Part shown: one piece after another, positions 22,201-33,790 of the stretch | Layout: every line of letters begins with the position of its first letter | Numbering within the stretch: position 1 is the stretch's first letter | Assembly: GCA_905178155.1 (NCBI GenBank) | Contig: CAJINV010000004.1 | Coordinates: forward strand, 10,461,655 to 10,525,654 | From: Amoebophrya sp. A120 | Taxonomy: Eukaryota; Sar; Dinophyceae; Syndiniales; Amoebophryaceae | Direction: 5' to 3' | Length of the DNA: 64,000 nt | Program-made: the position numbers and the translations under genes | The notes under the pieces: generated by a model | Database searches by the model: none | Seen by the model: the letters and a program-made list of their open reading frames with translations, nothing else | Told to the model about the DNA's origin: nothing

Positions 22201-23856
22201 CTTGCGAGTGGTTGCATACTCCCGAGTCCCTCCCATATGGCAACGGCAAAGCCTTCGCGCTGCGTTTGCGATGGATGAGCATCTCGCAAAGAGCGCTTTG
22301 CGCGCGGGCAAGCCCGCGCGCAAAGCGCTCTTGCGAGCGCTTGCGCACGCTTTGATATAATATGATAATATCAGAGTGAGCTGGGTTTTACGTCTTGGAC
22401 TCATGGGCTCTCGCCGGAAAACTTCCCAAAGCCCCCCCTATTTCGCCGGAAAACTTCCCTGAACATCTTCGAGGGACAAAAATCGCGCAAATCCAATCAG
22501 TTTCACCCTCTTTTTCGTTCGTCTATGATCCAGCAAGGCTCTCCAATCTACGAGGGTCGGAGGGGTGCTACAACTCTACAGTGCATGATGAACAGGAGTC
22601 GCTACTTTATCTTCAACTTTTGCACAAACCCGATTGAAAGCCGGCGAGGCGTCTTCTACAGCCAGAAGATAACATTGACCGCCTACCGATTGGGAAGTCA
22701 CTAGCTACCGCAACTCCGGCTCTTGATGAAAATCCCTCAGAAGTGAAAAATCAGTGATTTTTCACTTTTGACAAATTTTCACTTTGGAGTCGAAGCGAAC
22801 GAATTTTCACTTTTGCGAAGCGAAGGAGTTTTTGACAAATTTTCACTTTTGCCTTTTCACTTTTGACAAATTTTCACTTTTGACAAATTTTCACTTTTGA
22901 CAAATTTTCACTTTTGACAAATTTTCACTTTGCCTATCTAATTATAGCACCTCGGTCCGGCGAACGCCTTCGGGGAAGTTTTCCGGCCATCAATTCTATT
23001 AGAGGGTTGCAAGTCATGACTTCTTGATAATATCAGAGTGAGCTGGGTTTTACGTCTTGGACTCATGGGCTCTCGCCTCATATGACCATCGTGAGAAACA
23101 TCGCTTTTTCTCATCACATAAAGTCTCACGCTGCGCCAGCAAGACAGATGCATGTCAAATTGTAATACTTGCAATAGAAATTATCAGAGTGAGCTGGGTT
23201 TTACGTCTTGGACTCATGGGCTCTCGCCTCATATGACCATCGTGAGAAACATCGCTTTTTCTCATCACAATCGACTACACATTGTTGAAAAAGGTAGAAA
23301 CAAATGTTCGACTAAACCACAAGTACAATTTATGTGGTGTTTCTAGTACGAGGGAAGACAAAGAACAAAGAGTGAGCGCAACAAGTTGACAATAAAAAAT
23401 TTCATAAGAACAAAACACTTCTCAGTAGTACCCTTCCATGACAAATTCGTCCGGCGCCAGGTCCTCCCCGGTGAACACTGCCTTCTTCGCCCGTGGCCGT
23501 TCCGTGCAGTCCTTCTCCGTGTGTGTGGTCGCCCCGCAGTTCTTGCACGCGCCCTTGACAAATTTGGTCTTGATGTCGCCCCTCGTTCCCCGCTGGTACC
23601 AGTTGTCCAGCGACGAGTAGTCGTTGTTTGCGACGTTCGTCTTCCAGTTTTTCTGGTGCTTCAAACTCGATCCTTGTTGCGCCAGGTACCAAGGCGCGTT
23701 GGTGATGAACGACGGATTGTGCGGGTTGATCATTTTCCCCGTTTCCTGGTCGATCTCCGGTGCCGCGCGGCCCTGCGCCCGCATCTCCTGCTCCTTCCGG
23801 GCGTCGCCACCCGCGGCCTGCGCCTGGGCGGCCGCCACCACCGCATTGGACGCCAT
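19274..23856 (-). CDS. SLU7: Pre-mRNA splicing factor SLU7
   Basis: Two exons, 23432-23856 and 19274-21284, give 811 residues. SLU7 acts in the second step of splicing, in 3' splice-site choice. Exon 1 carries INPHNPSFITNAPWYL and LKHQKNW, then the CCHC zinc knuckle CKNCGATTHTEKDC (about residues 104-117) with TERPR and APDE, all SLU7 hallmarks. Exon 2 opens with FDYDMKRDRWNGY, which directly continues the conserved block, followed by DYTRDVIEKH. The join is GG|GTACTACTG...CTACAG|GGGC, a canonical GT-AG intron of 2147 bp in phase 2. The C-terminal 300 residues are a long Ser/Asp/Lys-rich low-complexity tail absent from fungal and animal SLU7. The end RADDPMAQFRG is conserved in type. No introner interrupts this gene. 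Confidence 0.95.
21461..21486. repeat. Perfect GC-rich hairpin
   Basis: GGACCGCGGCCC, an AA loop, then GGGCCGCGGTCC: 12-bp arms with a 2-nt loop inside the SLU7 intron. An almost identical upstream phrase, TCTTGATACTATCAGAGTGA, is shared with the repeat at 23029. Confidence 0.85.
22283..22337. repeat. Long hairpin in SLU7 intron
   Basis: The arms run CTCGCAA(A)GAGCGCTTTGCG CGCGGGC and its complement around an AA loop, about 26 bp with one bulged A. It lies just before the first copy of the intron repeat. Confidence 0.8.
22366..22415. repeat. SLU7 intron repeat, copy 1 (short)
   Basis: Begins TATCAGAGTGAGCTGGGTTT and ends GGACTCATGGGCTCTCGCC. It is the shared first half of the longer copies at 23029-23119 and 23181-23269. 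Confidence 0.85.
22742..22929. repeat. Tandem TTTTGACAAATTTTCAC repeats
   Basis: An 18-19 bp unit (TTTTGACAAATTTTCACTT) is repeated at least six times, with degenerate units before it. It lies inside the SLU7 intron and is AT-rich, unlike the flanking DNA. Confidence 0.85.
23029..23119. repeat. SLU7 intron repeat, copy 2
   Basis: A full 90-bp copy: the 50-bp phrase plus TCATATGACCATCGTGAGAA and a tail ending in CTCATCACA. Confidence 0.85.
23181..23269. repeat. SLU7 intron repeat, copy 3
   Basis: Essentially identical to copy 2, in direct orientation and about 150 bp away. Confidence 0.85.
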
Positions 23857-24593
23857 TTCGTTATAGCTATGTGCTGCTTGTCGGAGTACTACTAGTCTTC
23901 TACTTCTTGTTGCGCAGCTCTTAGGGAAATCAACCAGGAGTTGTTCTTGTGGCCGCGAAAAATCCTACACAGACTTCGAATTCTTTTCGCCAAAGTGACG
24001 ATGTGGTAAACTGACTACTCTCATTTTTTGAATACAGCTTCAAATAGTCGTATGGTGAACATGATGAAAAAGTGTCGGCTTTTGTTTGGTAAAGGTTACT
24101 GGAGACGTATATTCTCACTTTTACGGTAAAGGTGAGACCTGGGACTCTGTACAACATTATGGATGAAATTCGATAGTATTGCAACATTTTGGAGGACAAA
24201 TAGACTGCAGCTCCGCGTCAAACAAATTTTGACAGAAAAAAAAGGAGAAAGAGATTTTGACCTGGATCGATTTGGAATGTCAGTTTGCTCTTGGACTTAT
24301 TTGCGATTTTCATGATTCTTCGACCCATGTAGATCATTTCTGCAGTGCCCTTTCGTCGGGATTCAGTTTTCGATATCAACTTCGCGAACACAGCATAGCA
24401 CGCTCCTTTGACTTCATGCCTCCGAAGGAAGAAGCCTCGCTAGAGTTGCACGAACGACCCCATAATTCCATTTTTTGAAGCCCAAAAGAACAGTAGTACC
24501 TCAAAGATTTTTTCGGTTTCTCTGAAACATTCAAGTGCTGTGGAATAAGAAAAGCTCTATCTACATTTATTTTGTGGCGGTAGCTAACTTTTT
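23857..24593. other. Region upstream of SLU7
   Basis: Probably contains the SLU7 promoter. No TATA or other motif can be assigned; no gene was seen. Confidence 0.4.
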
Positions 24594-25018
24594 GGTTAAC
24601 AGACCAGAATCTCAACGCTCTTGTCTCAACGTTCAAGAGGCCGACGGGCAATCGTCTCGGCGATTGCCAGACGGCCGCAAACAACGGTCGTCGGCAACGG
24701 GGGAGAGGTACGCACGCCATCACTGATGCGAGGCGGGGTCGATGAGACATAAGGGGCGCAAGGACGCAAGAACACACACGGGCAGGGGCGCGGGTGGGAA
24801 ACACAGGGCAGGGAAAGGAGAGAGTCGTCGGCCAGGGCAGCCGCCGCCAGCCGGCCGGCCGGCGGCGGCTGCCCGGGCCGACGACCAGAAACCCCAAAGC
24901 CTAGACCCTAATCCCTAAACCTAAACGGTGCCGAAGTTGAGACGTCGGGGTCAACGTTGGGGGGTTTTGTCTAAACGTTGAGACAAATGGGCGCAGTTGA
25001 GATTTTGGCTTGTCAACC
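24594..25018. mobile_element. Foldback/MITE-like element, 425 bp
   Basis: Imperfect inverted ends: GGTTAACAGACCAGAATCTCAAC...TTGTCTCAACGTT on the left, and the complement of GGTTGACAAGCCAAAATCTCAAC...TTGTCTCAACGTT on the right. The interior has a 62-bp hairpin (24824-24885) and CCCTAATCCCTAAACCTAAACGGTGCCGAA. No target duplication was identified and no transposase is present. Confidence 0.65.
24824..24885. repeat. Strong 62-nt GC hairpin
   Basis: GTCGTCGGCC-A-GGGCAGCCGCCGCC-A-GCCGG folds back on CCGGC-CGGCGGCGGCTGCCC-GGGCCGACGAC, with arms of about 28 bp and only one or two unpaired bases. Confidence 0.85.
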
Positions 25019-26148
25019 TAGCTCTTTCTTGTAAGGGCAAAAATAGTTCATGCTGTTGCACGGGACAGGAAACATCACCTCTCTTTTCCGCTGCTTGTGC
25101 GATTGCGATCCACCGCGCACTTAGTGAAAGGCTCTACAGCTGCAATCGCTCGACTTTAATAAACAAGCCGCTTGTGGCCGTGGCTCTTTCTTCAGTGCCT
25201 GCTTGTCACAACTGTTCTATCGGTTGCTCCTCTTGAGGATTTTTTACTATCTACACTTACATCCAAAAATACCAAAAAAATGCACAACTTCCCAAGCACT
25301 ACACTGGATCTGGTAGCCTACCTTAGCACTTGCTCAAATCAGTATCGATTTTCGACAAAAAGCACAGGAGCAAAGCAAATCCACTCGTAGGGCGACTCGA
25401 GCGGGGCGGCAAAAATGATGTTGGAAGGGGTGAAAAAATCACAAACAGAGTCAAGATCGAGGACTGCGCAAGCCTATCTGTAGAACAAGTCGGGCGAAAA
25501 AATCAAAATGAAAGCGCACAATTTCTTTCCGGTGAAAGAAAAACAACCTCGCAGCTATTGCTGGGGAATGATGGGTATCCAATTGCACAACAAACACAGG
25601 ACTCTTCTAAGAACGCGAATCCTCGTCCCAGAAAAAAAATGCCGCGACAATGAATCGGCAAAGTAGAGGATGCCCGTTCATTCCCGAAAGACAATTTTCA
25701 GTGTGGAGAAGCAAAGAAAAGGCAGCTTCTTTCTGCAAAACAAAAGCTTCCATACAGCTTAGTAATTACAGGTCGTGATCGTGTTTACAGCTATACTTGG
25801 ACTTGTGTCGTCGGAAGCCGATTGCTCTATATTTACGTAGTATATTTCGCTTTCAACTGGTCAGGTTTCGCCCTGTAGCTGCCCGCTATTTGCCTTTTTT
25901 ATATTTCTTCACCAAGAAGCTCACATCAAAGAACCTCCACTCTCGGGCGGTTTCGATTTGTAGCTGCTGGCCACGCGACGCGCCATCAAATGAATACGAC
26001 GCTCCATTAGATCATGGATGCATTACGAATAGACCTGTCGCGCAACTCCAACTTCTTCCAAAAGGTATAACTGCAGCCCTACTTGTTCGCTGCTTTACTG
26101 CGCGACGAGGTCTTTTTCTCTGACTTCGCTCGCTTACTTTGCAGGCGA
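25019..26148. other. Gene-poor stretch, nothing recognised
   Basis: Short open frames occur on both strands, but none has protein-like features or splice context that I can support. Confidence 0.4.
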
Positions 26149-26195
26149 AAGTATCTGCCTTACTTGTTCAAGTTCAACCTCCGGCGCTACTAAAA
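26149..26195 (+). repeat. 47-bp repeat, copy 1
   Basis: AAGTATCTGCCTTACTTGTT followed by CAAGTTCAACCTCCGGCGCT and ACTAAAAC. Copies 2 and 3 are at 28241 and 28941 in the same orientation. Confidence 0.85.
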
Positions 26196-28240
26196 CAAAG
26201 TAGAGAAACAGCCCTGCCCCCCTCCAGGGCAAAAATGTCACCAGGCCCAAATAAAGAGGTGGCCGCCTAGCCAGGAGAAGTGCGCCAGCTGATTGGAGAG
26301 TGAGTTCTAACACCTAGTCGGTGCATCCTACAGACAAGCATCGCGGGGCCTGCTGCCCCCCCTCGAATACGCACCGGGCGCGCGGCGCGACTTGTGGTAA
26401 CAGAGCCAGCCCTACCCCGTCCGCCCGGCATCCCCGGGAGACCCGTCCTCGATTGCCAGTAGTGGCATGGCCGCCTGCGGCCCTAGTCCCTGTCCACGTC
26501 GAGTTTTAGGCTCCAAGATGAATTAATAGGCACCAACCTCCAGCACCCGTGGGTGTGCGCAGTGAAAATGCTGGCCGCCGAGGGCAAAGGCAAACCCCAT
26601 AAGCCGCGAAATCCCCACAAAGCAAGCTTTCGCCCCCGACCCGAGATTGGCCGACGAGTGAATACCACAATCGCCACACGCTCGCACCAGAAATCCCAAG
26701 GCGTAGGGCGCAACCGTCTTTCCCCCTGAGTTCCAAACCACCTACCATAGTCCCTTGCACTCCGAGGCGTAACTGTAAGAGCCCTGCCACATGAAAAGGG
26801 ACGCGCTGAGCCAGACCGGACACATGGGAGACCGTGCAAAACCACCAGGGGGGAGAGCAGACAAACCCATTGCAACTGCATGCGAACAACTAAGGGTCGC
26901 GCCTACCTAGACCTGCTAGGAGTAGGCCGCGGGCCGCCCGCGGCCGCCACCGGCGAAATAATAGCCAACGCTGCACAGTCGTACTCCTAACCGGGAAGCC
27001 AAACCTTTGGAAGGTTTTCACTGCCCAGGAGCCGAGGCAAAAAGAAAGACCTTCCCCGGGCAATCTAAAGGGGCCTCTAGCCCCTTAGCCTCCTTTCTGG
27101 GTGATTCCGTAGCCCCGAGGGCGCAGGAAAACAAACACGCCTGCAAACCAACAGCCCCTGCCAATACTCCGCGCGGCACGGCCCAATGCCAATGACCATT
27201 CCCACTAACCTAGTAGATGCTACACCAGCGCCCATCCCGTGTCCAAGTCCGCGAAATAAATAAGAGAAAAACGAGAAAGCTCCGGCCTCCAAGTGTCCCA
27301 GGCCGCTTGTACCTTCCAGGCTACAGGAGGGCACGACCTTACACCCAATGCAGAGCACCCGCCTGGCCCCGGCGCAGCAAACGAAAACCAAAAACCCCCC
27401 GTGGTCATAGGATAACGGATTCAAACCGACACTGCATGCCCAGAGCCAAGCGAAGAGCGTAAGGTCGTTGTGCCCACCTGCCAGCTGCCTTATTCTTTAA
27501 GTCACTGTAGCCATTCTTCTACCCCCTTCTTGAAGCGCGGAGGGCGAACTCCGAAAAGCAGGAGCAAGAGCCATACAACAACAGCCTCTAGCACAAATGC
27601 TGCTCCTTAATAACAGTTCCTTCCGAGCCCGAGCGTGAGCCCGGGAGTTTCCCTCCCTTCGCTGATCTAGCGAGCACCCCAAGCCGACAGCCCAGGCCGG
27701 CTGCGAGTAAGGCCCAGGCCGGCCCTACCTCCTGCCTACGTGAGAAACCGGAACCAAATCCCCGAGTTGGAGCCGCTCCTTGAACCAGCTTGCCTACTTG
27801 GGCACAAATGCACAACTCGGAAAAGAAGGCACTGTGCGTGAAGAGGACCCATGTTCCCCGATCCAGAAAAGAGCCAACCACGAGTAGGTCGCGCCAGAAG
27901 CCAGAAAGCCCCGCGACAGTCCATCCGACACAACTTCCATCTGAGGAAAAGCTTGAAAGGAGAGCTTCCGCGATCCCGGCCCCTGGTCACCTCATCACGA
28001 CCAGGTCCAGCCGTCGCCCTGCCGCCTACAACCGTTACCATGCCAAACCTACATCGGCCCCACAGTCAAACTAGACTGGGTCCAGCCAATCGAAAGAAAA
28101 ACCCTGGCACGACCCCCGCCTTGAATGCGGGCCCAGTCGTGCCGCCTTGCATTAGCTTACCAGGGATCTGCTAGCCCTTTCCATAGAACTCTCGTCCTTT
28201 CCGTCACTTACTCGAAAACGATGCACCGAGGTGCATCCGT
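26196..28240. other. GC-rich 2-kb block between repeat copies
   Basis: Richer in GC and in CCC/GGG runs than the neighbourhood, with bent inverted phrases such as GATGCACCGAGGTGCATC (28220-28237). Several open frames of 60-130 codons exist on both strands, none protein-like. It may be a repeat unit or an old element body. Confidence 0.4.
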
Positions 28241-28287
28241 AAGTATCTGCCTGACTTGTTCAAGTTCATCCTCCGGCGCTACTAAAA
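28241..28287 (+). repeat. 47-bp repeat, copy 2
   Basis: AAGTATCTGCCTGACTTGTT, CAAGTTCATCCTCCGGCGCT, ACTAAAAT. Two substitutions separate it from copy 1 over the core. Confidence 0.85.
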
Positions 28288-28940
28288 TATGGTGGCGTCA
28301 ACGACGCTTTTTGCAAGTATGCTGAAAATTTTGATCTGCACGGCCGCCCGCCGGGCCGCCGTGCAGAAATGGCCGCGACGCCTCCCCGCTGCCAGGCGAC
28401 TGCGGGCCTACAAGGAAATGCACCATCTACCTGGAAAGCGCCGGCGGCAAGCCCCGAGGGGTGCCCCCGGAAGGGGTGAAAAGATGCCCCCCAAAAAAAC
28501 GCGAAACCCCAGCGAATGATGCCCCTCAAAGAGGCCCCCAGACGTCCCGGAGCAATTGCCCGGCGCCGGGCAGAGAATTCTCCGGAAATTGCGCCGAAGG
28601 ACCTCTGCCTGTGCTTGGGTTGCCTCGGAAATAAAAGGCAGAATGTTGGTGGTGTAGGGTCCGCGCGCTTTGGCGGGCCAGGGTTTCCGGCCGTGTCCGG
28701 AAAAGCTGGCCCCCGTCCGGCTTTTTCTTCCAAGGTGCATTTTTTGGCATTATTTTCGCCCACTGCGCCCAATGTCTTCGCCGCTGGTATGTCGGCAGGG
28801 GTTTCCATAAACAGAGGAGAGACGGGGGGCCAACGAGGAAACCTTGGGCGGATGTCGGGGGGCGCCCTCCCTCCCCGAAATGATCTCAGACAATGCGCGC
28901 GGGCCAACACGGCGGGCCTGTTCATGGGTGGCTAGCTTGG

Positions 28941-28978
28941 CTTACTTGTTCAAGTTCATCCTCCGGCGCTACTAAAAC
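28941..28978 (+). repeat. 47-bp repeat, copy 3 (38-bp core)
   Basis: CTTACTTGTTCAAGTTCATC followed by CTCCGGCGCTACTAAAAC; it lacks the AAGTATCTG start. The 650 bp between copies 2 and 3 is GC-rich and open on the minus strand without a plausible protein. Confidence 0.8.
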
Positions 28979-31361
28979 TGGGCCAAGACCCAAGCTGTGC
29001 CAAGCGGAGCTACCACAGGCAAAAGAGTAAGAGTGCTGCGCACTGCTCTTCTGCCTGTACCCTCTGTATGTCTCATGTACTTCCATTCGGTTTTTCTTGC
29101 GCAATCTACTAGCGAGTTACAAGTCATCAGAAAAGTCTTCGCGTCTTAACTGCCGCTGAGATATCAAAAATGAATGGGGCCATGATTTTAGTTTGTGGCG
29201 ATAACAAATAGTCGCGCGTTTGTTTCTTTGATGTTTTCAGGGTGCACAAGCAGCTCCACTACACTCGCTAATGATATCTCTTTAGTATGATGATGCTCAC
29301 TATCATCTTTTGTCGCTTTTTCTCGCTTTTCCATCTCCCTAAGTGCGCATCGCAAAGAAGAGTTTGCGGCACACATCGCAAAAATAAAAAAGAACAGTGG
29401 TTGTTTGAAGCGAGATCAGAAAGAAAAGTTTCCGCAGGCATTGATGCGGTGGCGTCAGATCGTCATCGTTCCGCATCAAACAGAAAAAAGAAAAAGAATG
29501 AAAAACAAAGAACTAGCCTGCGACGCAAAAAAATACACAGAAAAAACACCCATTTGGGATATGCGATGCATTCCGCCGGTCATGGCAACAAGAAAGCCAC
29601 GCTCAGGCAGAAGTCCTTGAGGTTCCTGTCGCTGGCTGAAAAAGACAGATGACCTTTTTTAGCGAATCAAGTTGGATAGCAGAGCTCTATTTAATTCATG
29701 CATTGCAAAATCTTAATGTAACTACGCTCTTGCTCTTCAGTAATAAAAACTGCATACGATATGTTTTACGTCAACACTTTTTTCTTCTCTGAGAAACAAC
29801 TTACTCTTACACCTACAGTCAGTGTGTATTGCCGAGTTGGAAAAGATAGATGGCGTACCAAAGCTATTTTCCGGCGCAACCGCATCGCCCGCAAGTTCGC
29901 TATCTAGTTCTGCTTATTGTTTGCTTCCAAATTCCTACCCGTGTTCTTGTAGGCCGGCGCAAGGAAAATCACAATGAGGCAAAGAGCGACGCTCTTTCTT
30001 CTTCTTGTTATTCATCAGCTTTACTATACACTTCTTTTGTACTGCGCTCAATCTATCAAGCTCTACAAGTAGTTTTTAATCTCATCACAATGCATTTCCG
30101 CCTATTCTGGTTTGTCAATTATAGCTGTGGTGTGCGCCTCACATAACCACCCGGGAGTCAACGTGTCCAGCTTTTCTAACAGAGTGCGCGCAAGCAATGA
30201 CACAAAAATCAACTTGAACTTGTGCGCTGAAATCAATTAATTTCACAGCTACAGTGCTGGCAAATGAGGATAACATAAAGAAGTTGGACGGCAGGGCACA
30301 AATAAAATGGCTTGACCACACAGCTCCGTCTGTAGCCAGCCCTTCGTCTTGTGTAGGAGAAAAAAATAAAAGAACCAACTCCGGCAATGACAAAACTTTG
30401 TCACTTTTCAAGTTGCCATCGCCCGAGCGCTCTTTTTTTTTTGCGCGAAACATCAGGAGGTGAATCCAGAAAGAGTTTGAAAGTAGGGGTGGAAACTACT
30501 ACAGTGGGCGAGACTAAAGTCATGCCGATTTCATAAAATTTGCATCGTAAAAACTTGCGGCTCGATAAAATTTTTGGTGGCATCGCAAAAAATTATGGCA
30601 GGGGGAAGAAAGGCCACAAATCCCTCTGTAGCCGTTTTTTGAGGATAGCTTTGCAGTAGTGCACAACTTGTACTAACTGATAAGGGTGCGCTTTTCGCAT
30701 TGTGTGGGGGAGAAAGGCGATCAAAGTGAAAGCGTAAGCATAATCAAGATGGAGTCGCATAAGCATCACGATCGGGCTGCATGAGCATCAATTACTCTAT
30801 GTAAATTTGCATATAGTGCGGTGGATTTGGAGGACGACCTCTTGAAGATAAAATTTGCAACAGATACAGAAGCGCAATACTCGTAAACTGTTAATTATAA
30901 TTCAGAAAGTTGCAGAAGAAAAACTGTGTGTCGATGGTTAACACGGAGGAAGAAATCACGATCGATCGAAAAACAACAACAGCACTGGCGGCATTGGTCG
31001 TGGCCACTCCAAGTCAGCAGCGCAAGTGCGCGACAATTACAAATATGGAAAGCATAACTACTTGCTCGCAGCACAGCTCCATGGAAGCGCGCGCCAGCTG
31101 CTCGACCGGCCAGGGTGCTGGCGACGTCCAACGCAGCCTAGAAGTGGTTCATCTTCCCTTGCGGTGTTATATATCGACAAATATGGAACTATTTTTTTCT
31201 CTTTTATAAAATTATATGCTTTTTTTCTTTCTAAAATCAAAAGTTTCCTCTTGTGAAGCCTTGCCTATGCAAATAGCAAAAAAAGTTGACCAGGTCACAC
31301 AGTTCATTTTCAGGAATAGCACTGTATACCCAAACTAAGTATTCCTTTCTGCCCCGCCGTA
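28979..31361. other. Intergenic, no gene seen
   Basis: AT-richer than the block before it. No exon, RNA gene or repeat can be supported. Confidence 0.4.
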
Positions 31362-32204
31362 TCATGCGGACACCGACTGGTGTCGCGGCCGGTAGCCGCC
31401 GAGAAAGCTGTGCGGGCGCCGGCGCGGGAACCGCGACCGCGAACGACTGCGGTCCCGGGAGGCCCGCAGCTCGATGAACTCCTCCAGTGCCTCCGCGTCA
31501 CTTCCGGGCGCCTCCGTCGGCACGTCCGAGTTGTAGCCATTGTTGTTCTGTGGCGGATTTATTGCCTGGTTATAATTTCCCCTCGGCACTTGGCGGACGC
31601 GGCGCGGCGACTGACGTGCCTGTCGGGCGCCCGCCGGCTGCGGGGCTCCGATCGGTTCGTGCGCGAGGACGCCCGCGCCCCGAACTAGTACCCCGCCGGT
31701 GCGGAGGTTCGCCGGCGCGTGAGTGGAGCTACTTCCGCTGCTGGCAATACAACTGCTCATGCTGTTCATGGACCCGAAGCTGCGCTCGTTGCGCCGCAGA
31801 CCTGCTCCGGCGGCACGTCGCAGACCACCACCAACTCCGCCGACGATAGTACCTCCTGCGTTTTGGTGCAGCAGGTGCCCCGGGTTACTAGTGGAAAGCC
31901 GCATGCGCTCGATGTTGTGGATGAGCATGGCAATGTTCTGGTCCCGGCTGGAAGCGGCCGCCCCCGCGCCCTCCGCCTCCAGTGGCGGAAACCGGATGTG
32001 ACTGCTACTTTCTCGCACCGGACGCAACCCCGGGGACCCCCGCTGTTGCGGATTTTGGTTCCCGCTGGAGGAGGAAGGAGACGCAGCTGCAGCCTTCTTT
32101 AGCTGAAAGCAGCTCACCTGGCCAATACCGACGTGGAGGAGGAAGAATGCGAAAAAAAGCGTCCAGCGAACAGACGCGGCGGTGTAGTTGATCGCGGCAA
32201 CCAT
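31362..32204 (-). CDS. Small secreted protein with Arg/Ser-rich tail
   Basis: 280 residues. The frame opens at 32348, but I chose the ATG at 32204. From there the protein starts MVAAINYTAASVRWTLFFAFFLLHVGIGQVSCFQLKK, a classic signal peptide, while the upstream 48 codons look like leader sequence. The mature part is Gly/Ala/Ser/Arg-rich and low-complexity. The last 40 residues contain RDRSRSRSRFPRRRP. No domain recognised. A short, signal-bearing, lineage-specific protein in a presumed parasite could be an exported factor, but this is inference only. Confidence 0.7.
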   Translation of the reverse strand: MVAAINYTAASVRWTLFFAFFLLHVGIGQVSCFQLKKAAAASPSSSSGNQNPQQRGSPGLRPVRESSSHIRFPPLEAEGAGAAASSRDQNIAMLIHNIERMRLSTSNPGHLLHQNAGGTIVGGVGGGLRRAAGAGLRRNERSFGSMNSMSSCIASSGSSSTHAPANLRTGGVLVRGAGVLAHEPIGAPQPAGARQARQSPRRVRQVPRGNYNQAINPPQNNNGYNSDVPTEAPGSDAEALEEFIELRASRDRSRSRSRFPRRRPHSFLGGYRPRHQSVSA

Positions 32205-33790
32205 TTTTCGTGTGATGTGAGCAAAAGCAGCTAATATCTCGCTGCTTTTACTCTGTTCTTCTTGTTTTCGAAAGCTTTTTGTGCCGTTGTAGTCCGAGGT
32301 GTGTTTTTGCTCCACCGGAATTTTGCGCAGGAGCGAAAGTTGTTCCATTTATTCTCCGCTGGAGAAACGAAAAGCGGCGGCACGTACGTTGTTTTGTTGA
32401 CAGGGAAGCTGTAATCATGTAGACCCGCGTCTGATGTTCTACCCCTGAAGTCTGTCCTCAAGAACCGGCTGCACTCCTGCGAACAAGAAGTGCTGATATA
32501 TTGATCCCAAATGAGCCTCTCCTTTCGTTAATAGCGCGCCAAACTATTACGCAGGATCCGTCTCCACTCCTTTTTGTGGCCGCGTGAAAAAATGCGTCGT
32601 CCTTATGGTTGACGTAGTGAAGTGAAGGTCGGCGTTTGTTCGTGTGCTGTCCCCAGAGATGATCGTAGCAGCGGCGATGCAAATTATCTGGGCTCAGACG
32701 CTTTTCGACCCGCGTAAGAAAACTAAATCTGTAGACAAATGCGATCGCACTGATCGAAAAAAAAAAGCGAATGGCATGAAACCCCAACGCAACAAGCACC
32801 AACGCTGCGCTCGCGTTGTGGTAAATGCAACAGATTTTTGCAATTGCACTATCAGTTCTCGTTCTCGACTCTAAAAACAGCAATATACTCGCAGCGGCTA
32901 CCTCGCTTGTTGTTTCTTACTGTTGCTTGTTTCTAGGTGGCAAAACTTTCTACCGGAATAAATCGCGTGCGTCGGCAATTTGTCAATTTGCTTTGATTTT
33001 TACTAATTAAGCAGAAAACTTTTACCCTAAAGGAGAACGAAGCTGAAGTTGTCGCTGGAAAGGGGGATGAATCAAGATGACTGTTTGTTAGTTTCCAGAT
33101 TCGTCACATGTAAAAAGTAAAAGACGACGACCTTCTGTGCTTCCGTGTCAGCACATGCGAGGCGCTAAACTTGTTCGCGTCGACCTAAAAAAAGGATCAG
33201 CGCGTGCTTTGTAGTAACGCATGGCGCGACAGGATCCTTGTGTCATCTTCAGAATAAAAAGCCCGGCTTTAAAAAACATATGGATCTGACAACGCTGCGC
33301 AATCTTGCTGAGTTTGCGACGCAAAAAATCTCTTATTTGAATACTAGATCAGACTCATCTGCACAACAGCTCAGCGCAGGGGAGTGGAAACTTCCTACGT
33401 AGATCTGAAGAAGCCTTTTCTAGCTCCGCGGCAAAAAAGTACTTATGGATCTTTGCCTTCTGTTGGTGGTCTCGCGCGCGCTTGCGTACGCTTTGGTTAC
33501 CAGATCAACAGCAGTCGCATGACGTAGCGAACATGCGCTTGCGCCGAGAGCGCGAGCGGTCCCATGGACCATTTGATTTTCTCGCATGTATTCATCGTCA
33601 TTCTCGGTTCAGGACTCCAATGAAAATCGTGTCACGGGGAGAGAAGATGAAGATCACGGCTCAATGAAAAAATAAGCCCTAGATCATCGCTCATAAGGTA
33701 ACTTCAGCATGATACGACAACAACCGATGAAGGCGAACGCTTTCGCTTTCCATCGGCGAGCCCTTTCCTTTTCCACCGACGGAACCTATG
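32205..33790. other. Intergenic, nothing supported
   Basis: A minus-strand frame at 32458-32883 has hydrophobic segments but a skewed composition, and I do not call it. No repeats were recognised. Confidence 0.4.

Larger units (their letters stand above)
21285..23431 (-). other. SLU7 intron, 2147 bp, repeat-rich
   Basis: Bounded by GT and AG on the minus strand. It contains three copies of a 50-90 bp repeat, a TTTTGACAAATTTTCAC tandem block, and two long perfect or near-perfect hairpins. No coding exon is seen inside. Confidence 0.9.

Noticed and set aside
24376-24897. 173-codon minus-strand frame
   Set aside because: Most of it lies inside the foldback element and its hairpin arm; the peptide is low-complexity Arg/Pro.
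27500-27522. CTGTAGCCATTCTTC considered as a dinoflagellate spliced-leader gene
   Set aside because: It matches the leader only over GTAGCCATT and diverges after; no donor site or snRNA-like context follows.
28266-28925. 219-codon minus-strand open frame in the GC-rich repeat block
   Set aside because: It reads through repeat copy 2, has a skewed Arg/Pro/Gly/Ala composition, and shows no domain or splice context.
32458-32883. 141-codon minus-strand frame with hydrophobic stretches
   Set aside because: No conserved feature or splice evidence; composition fits chance in AT-rich spacer.
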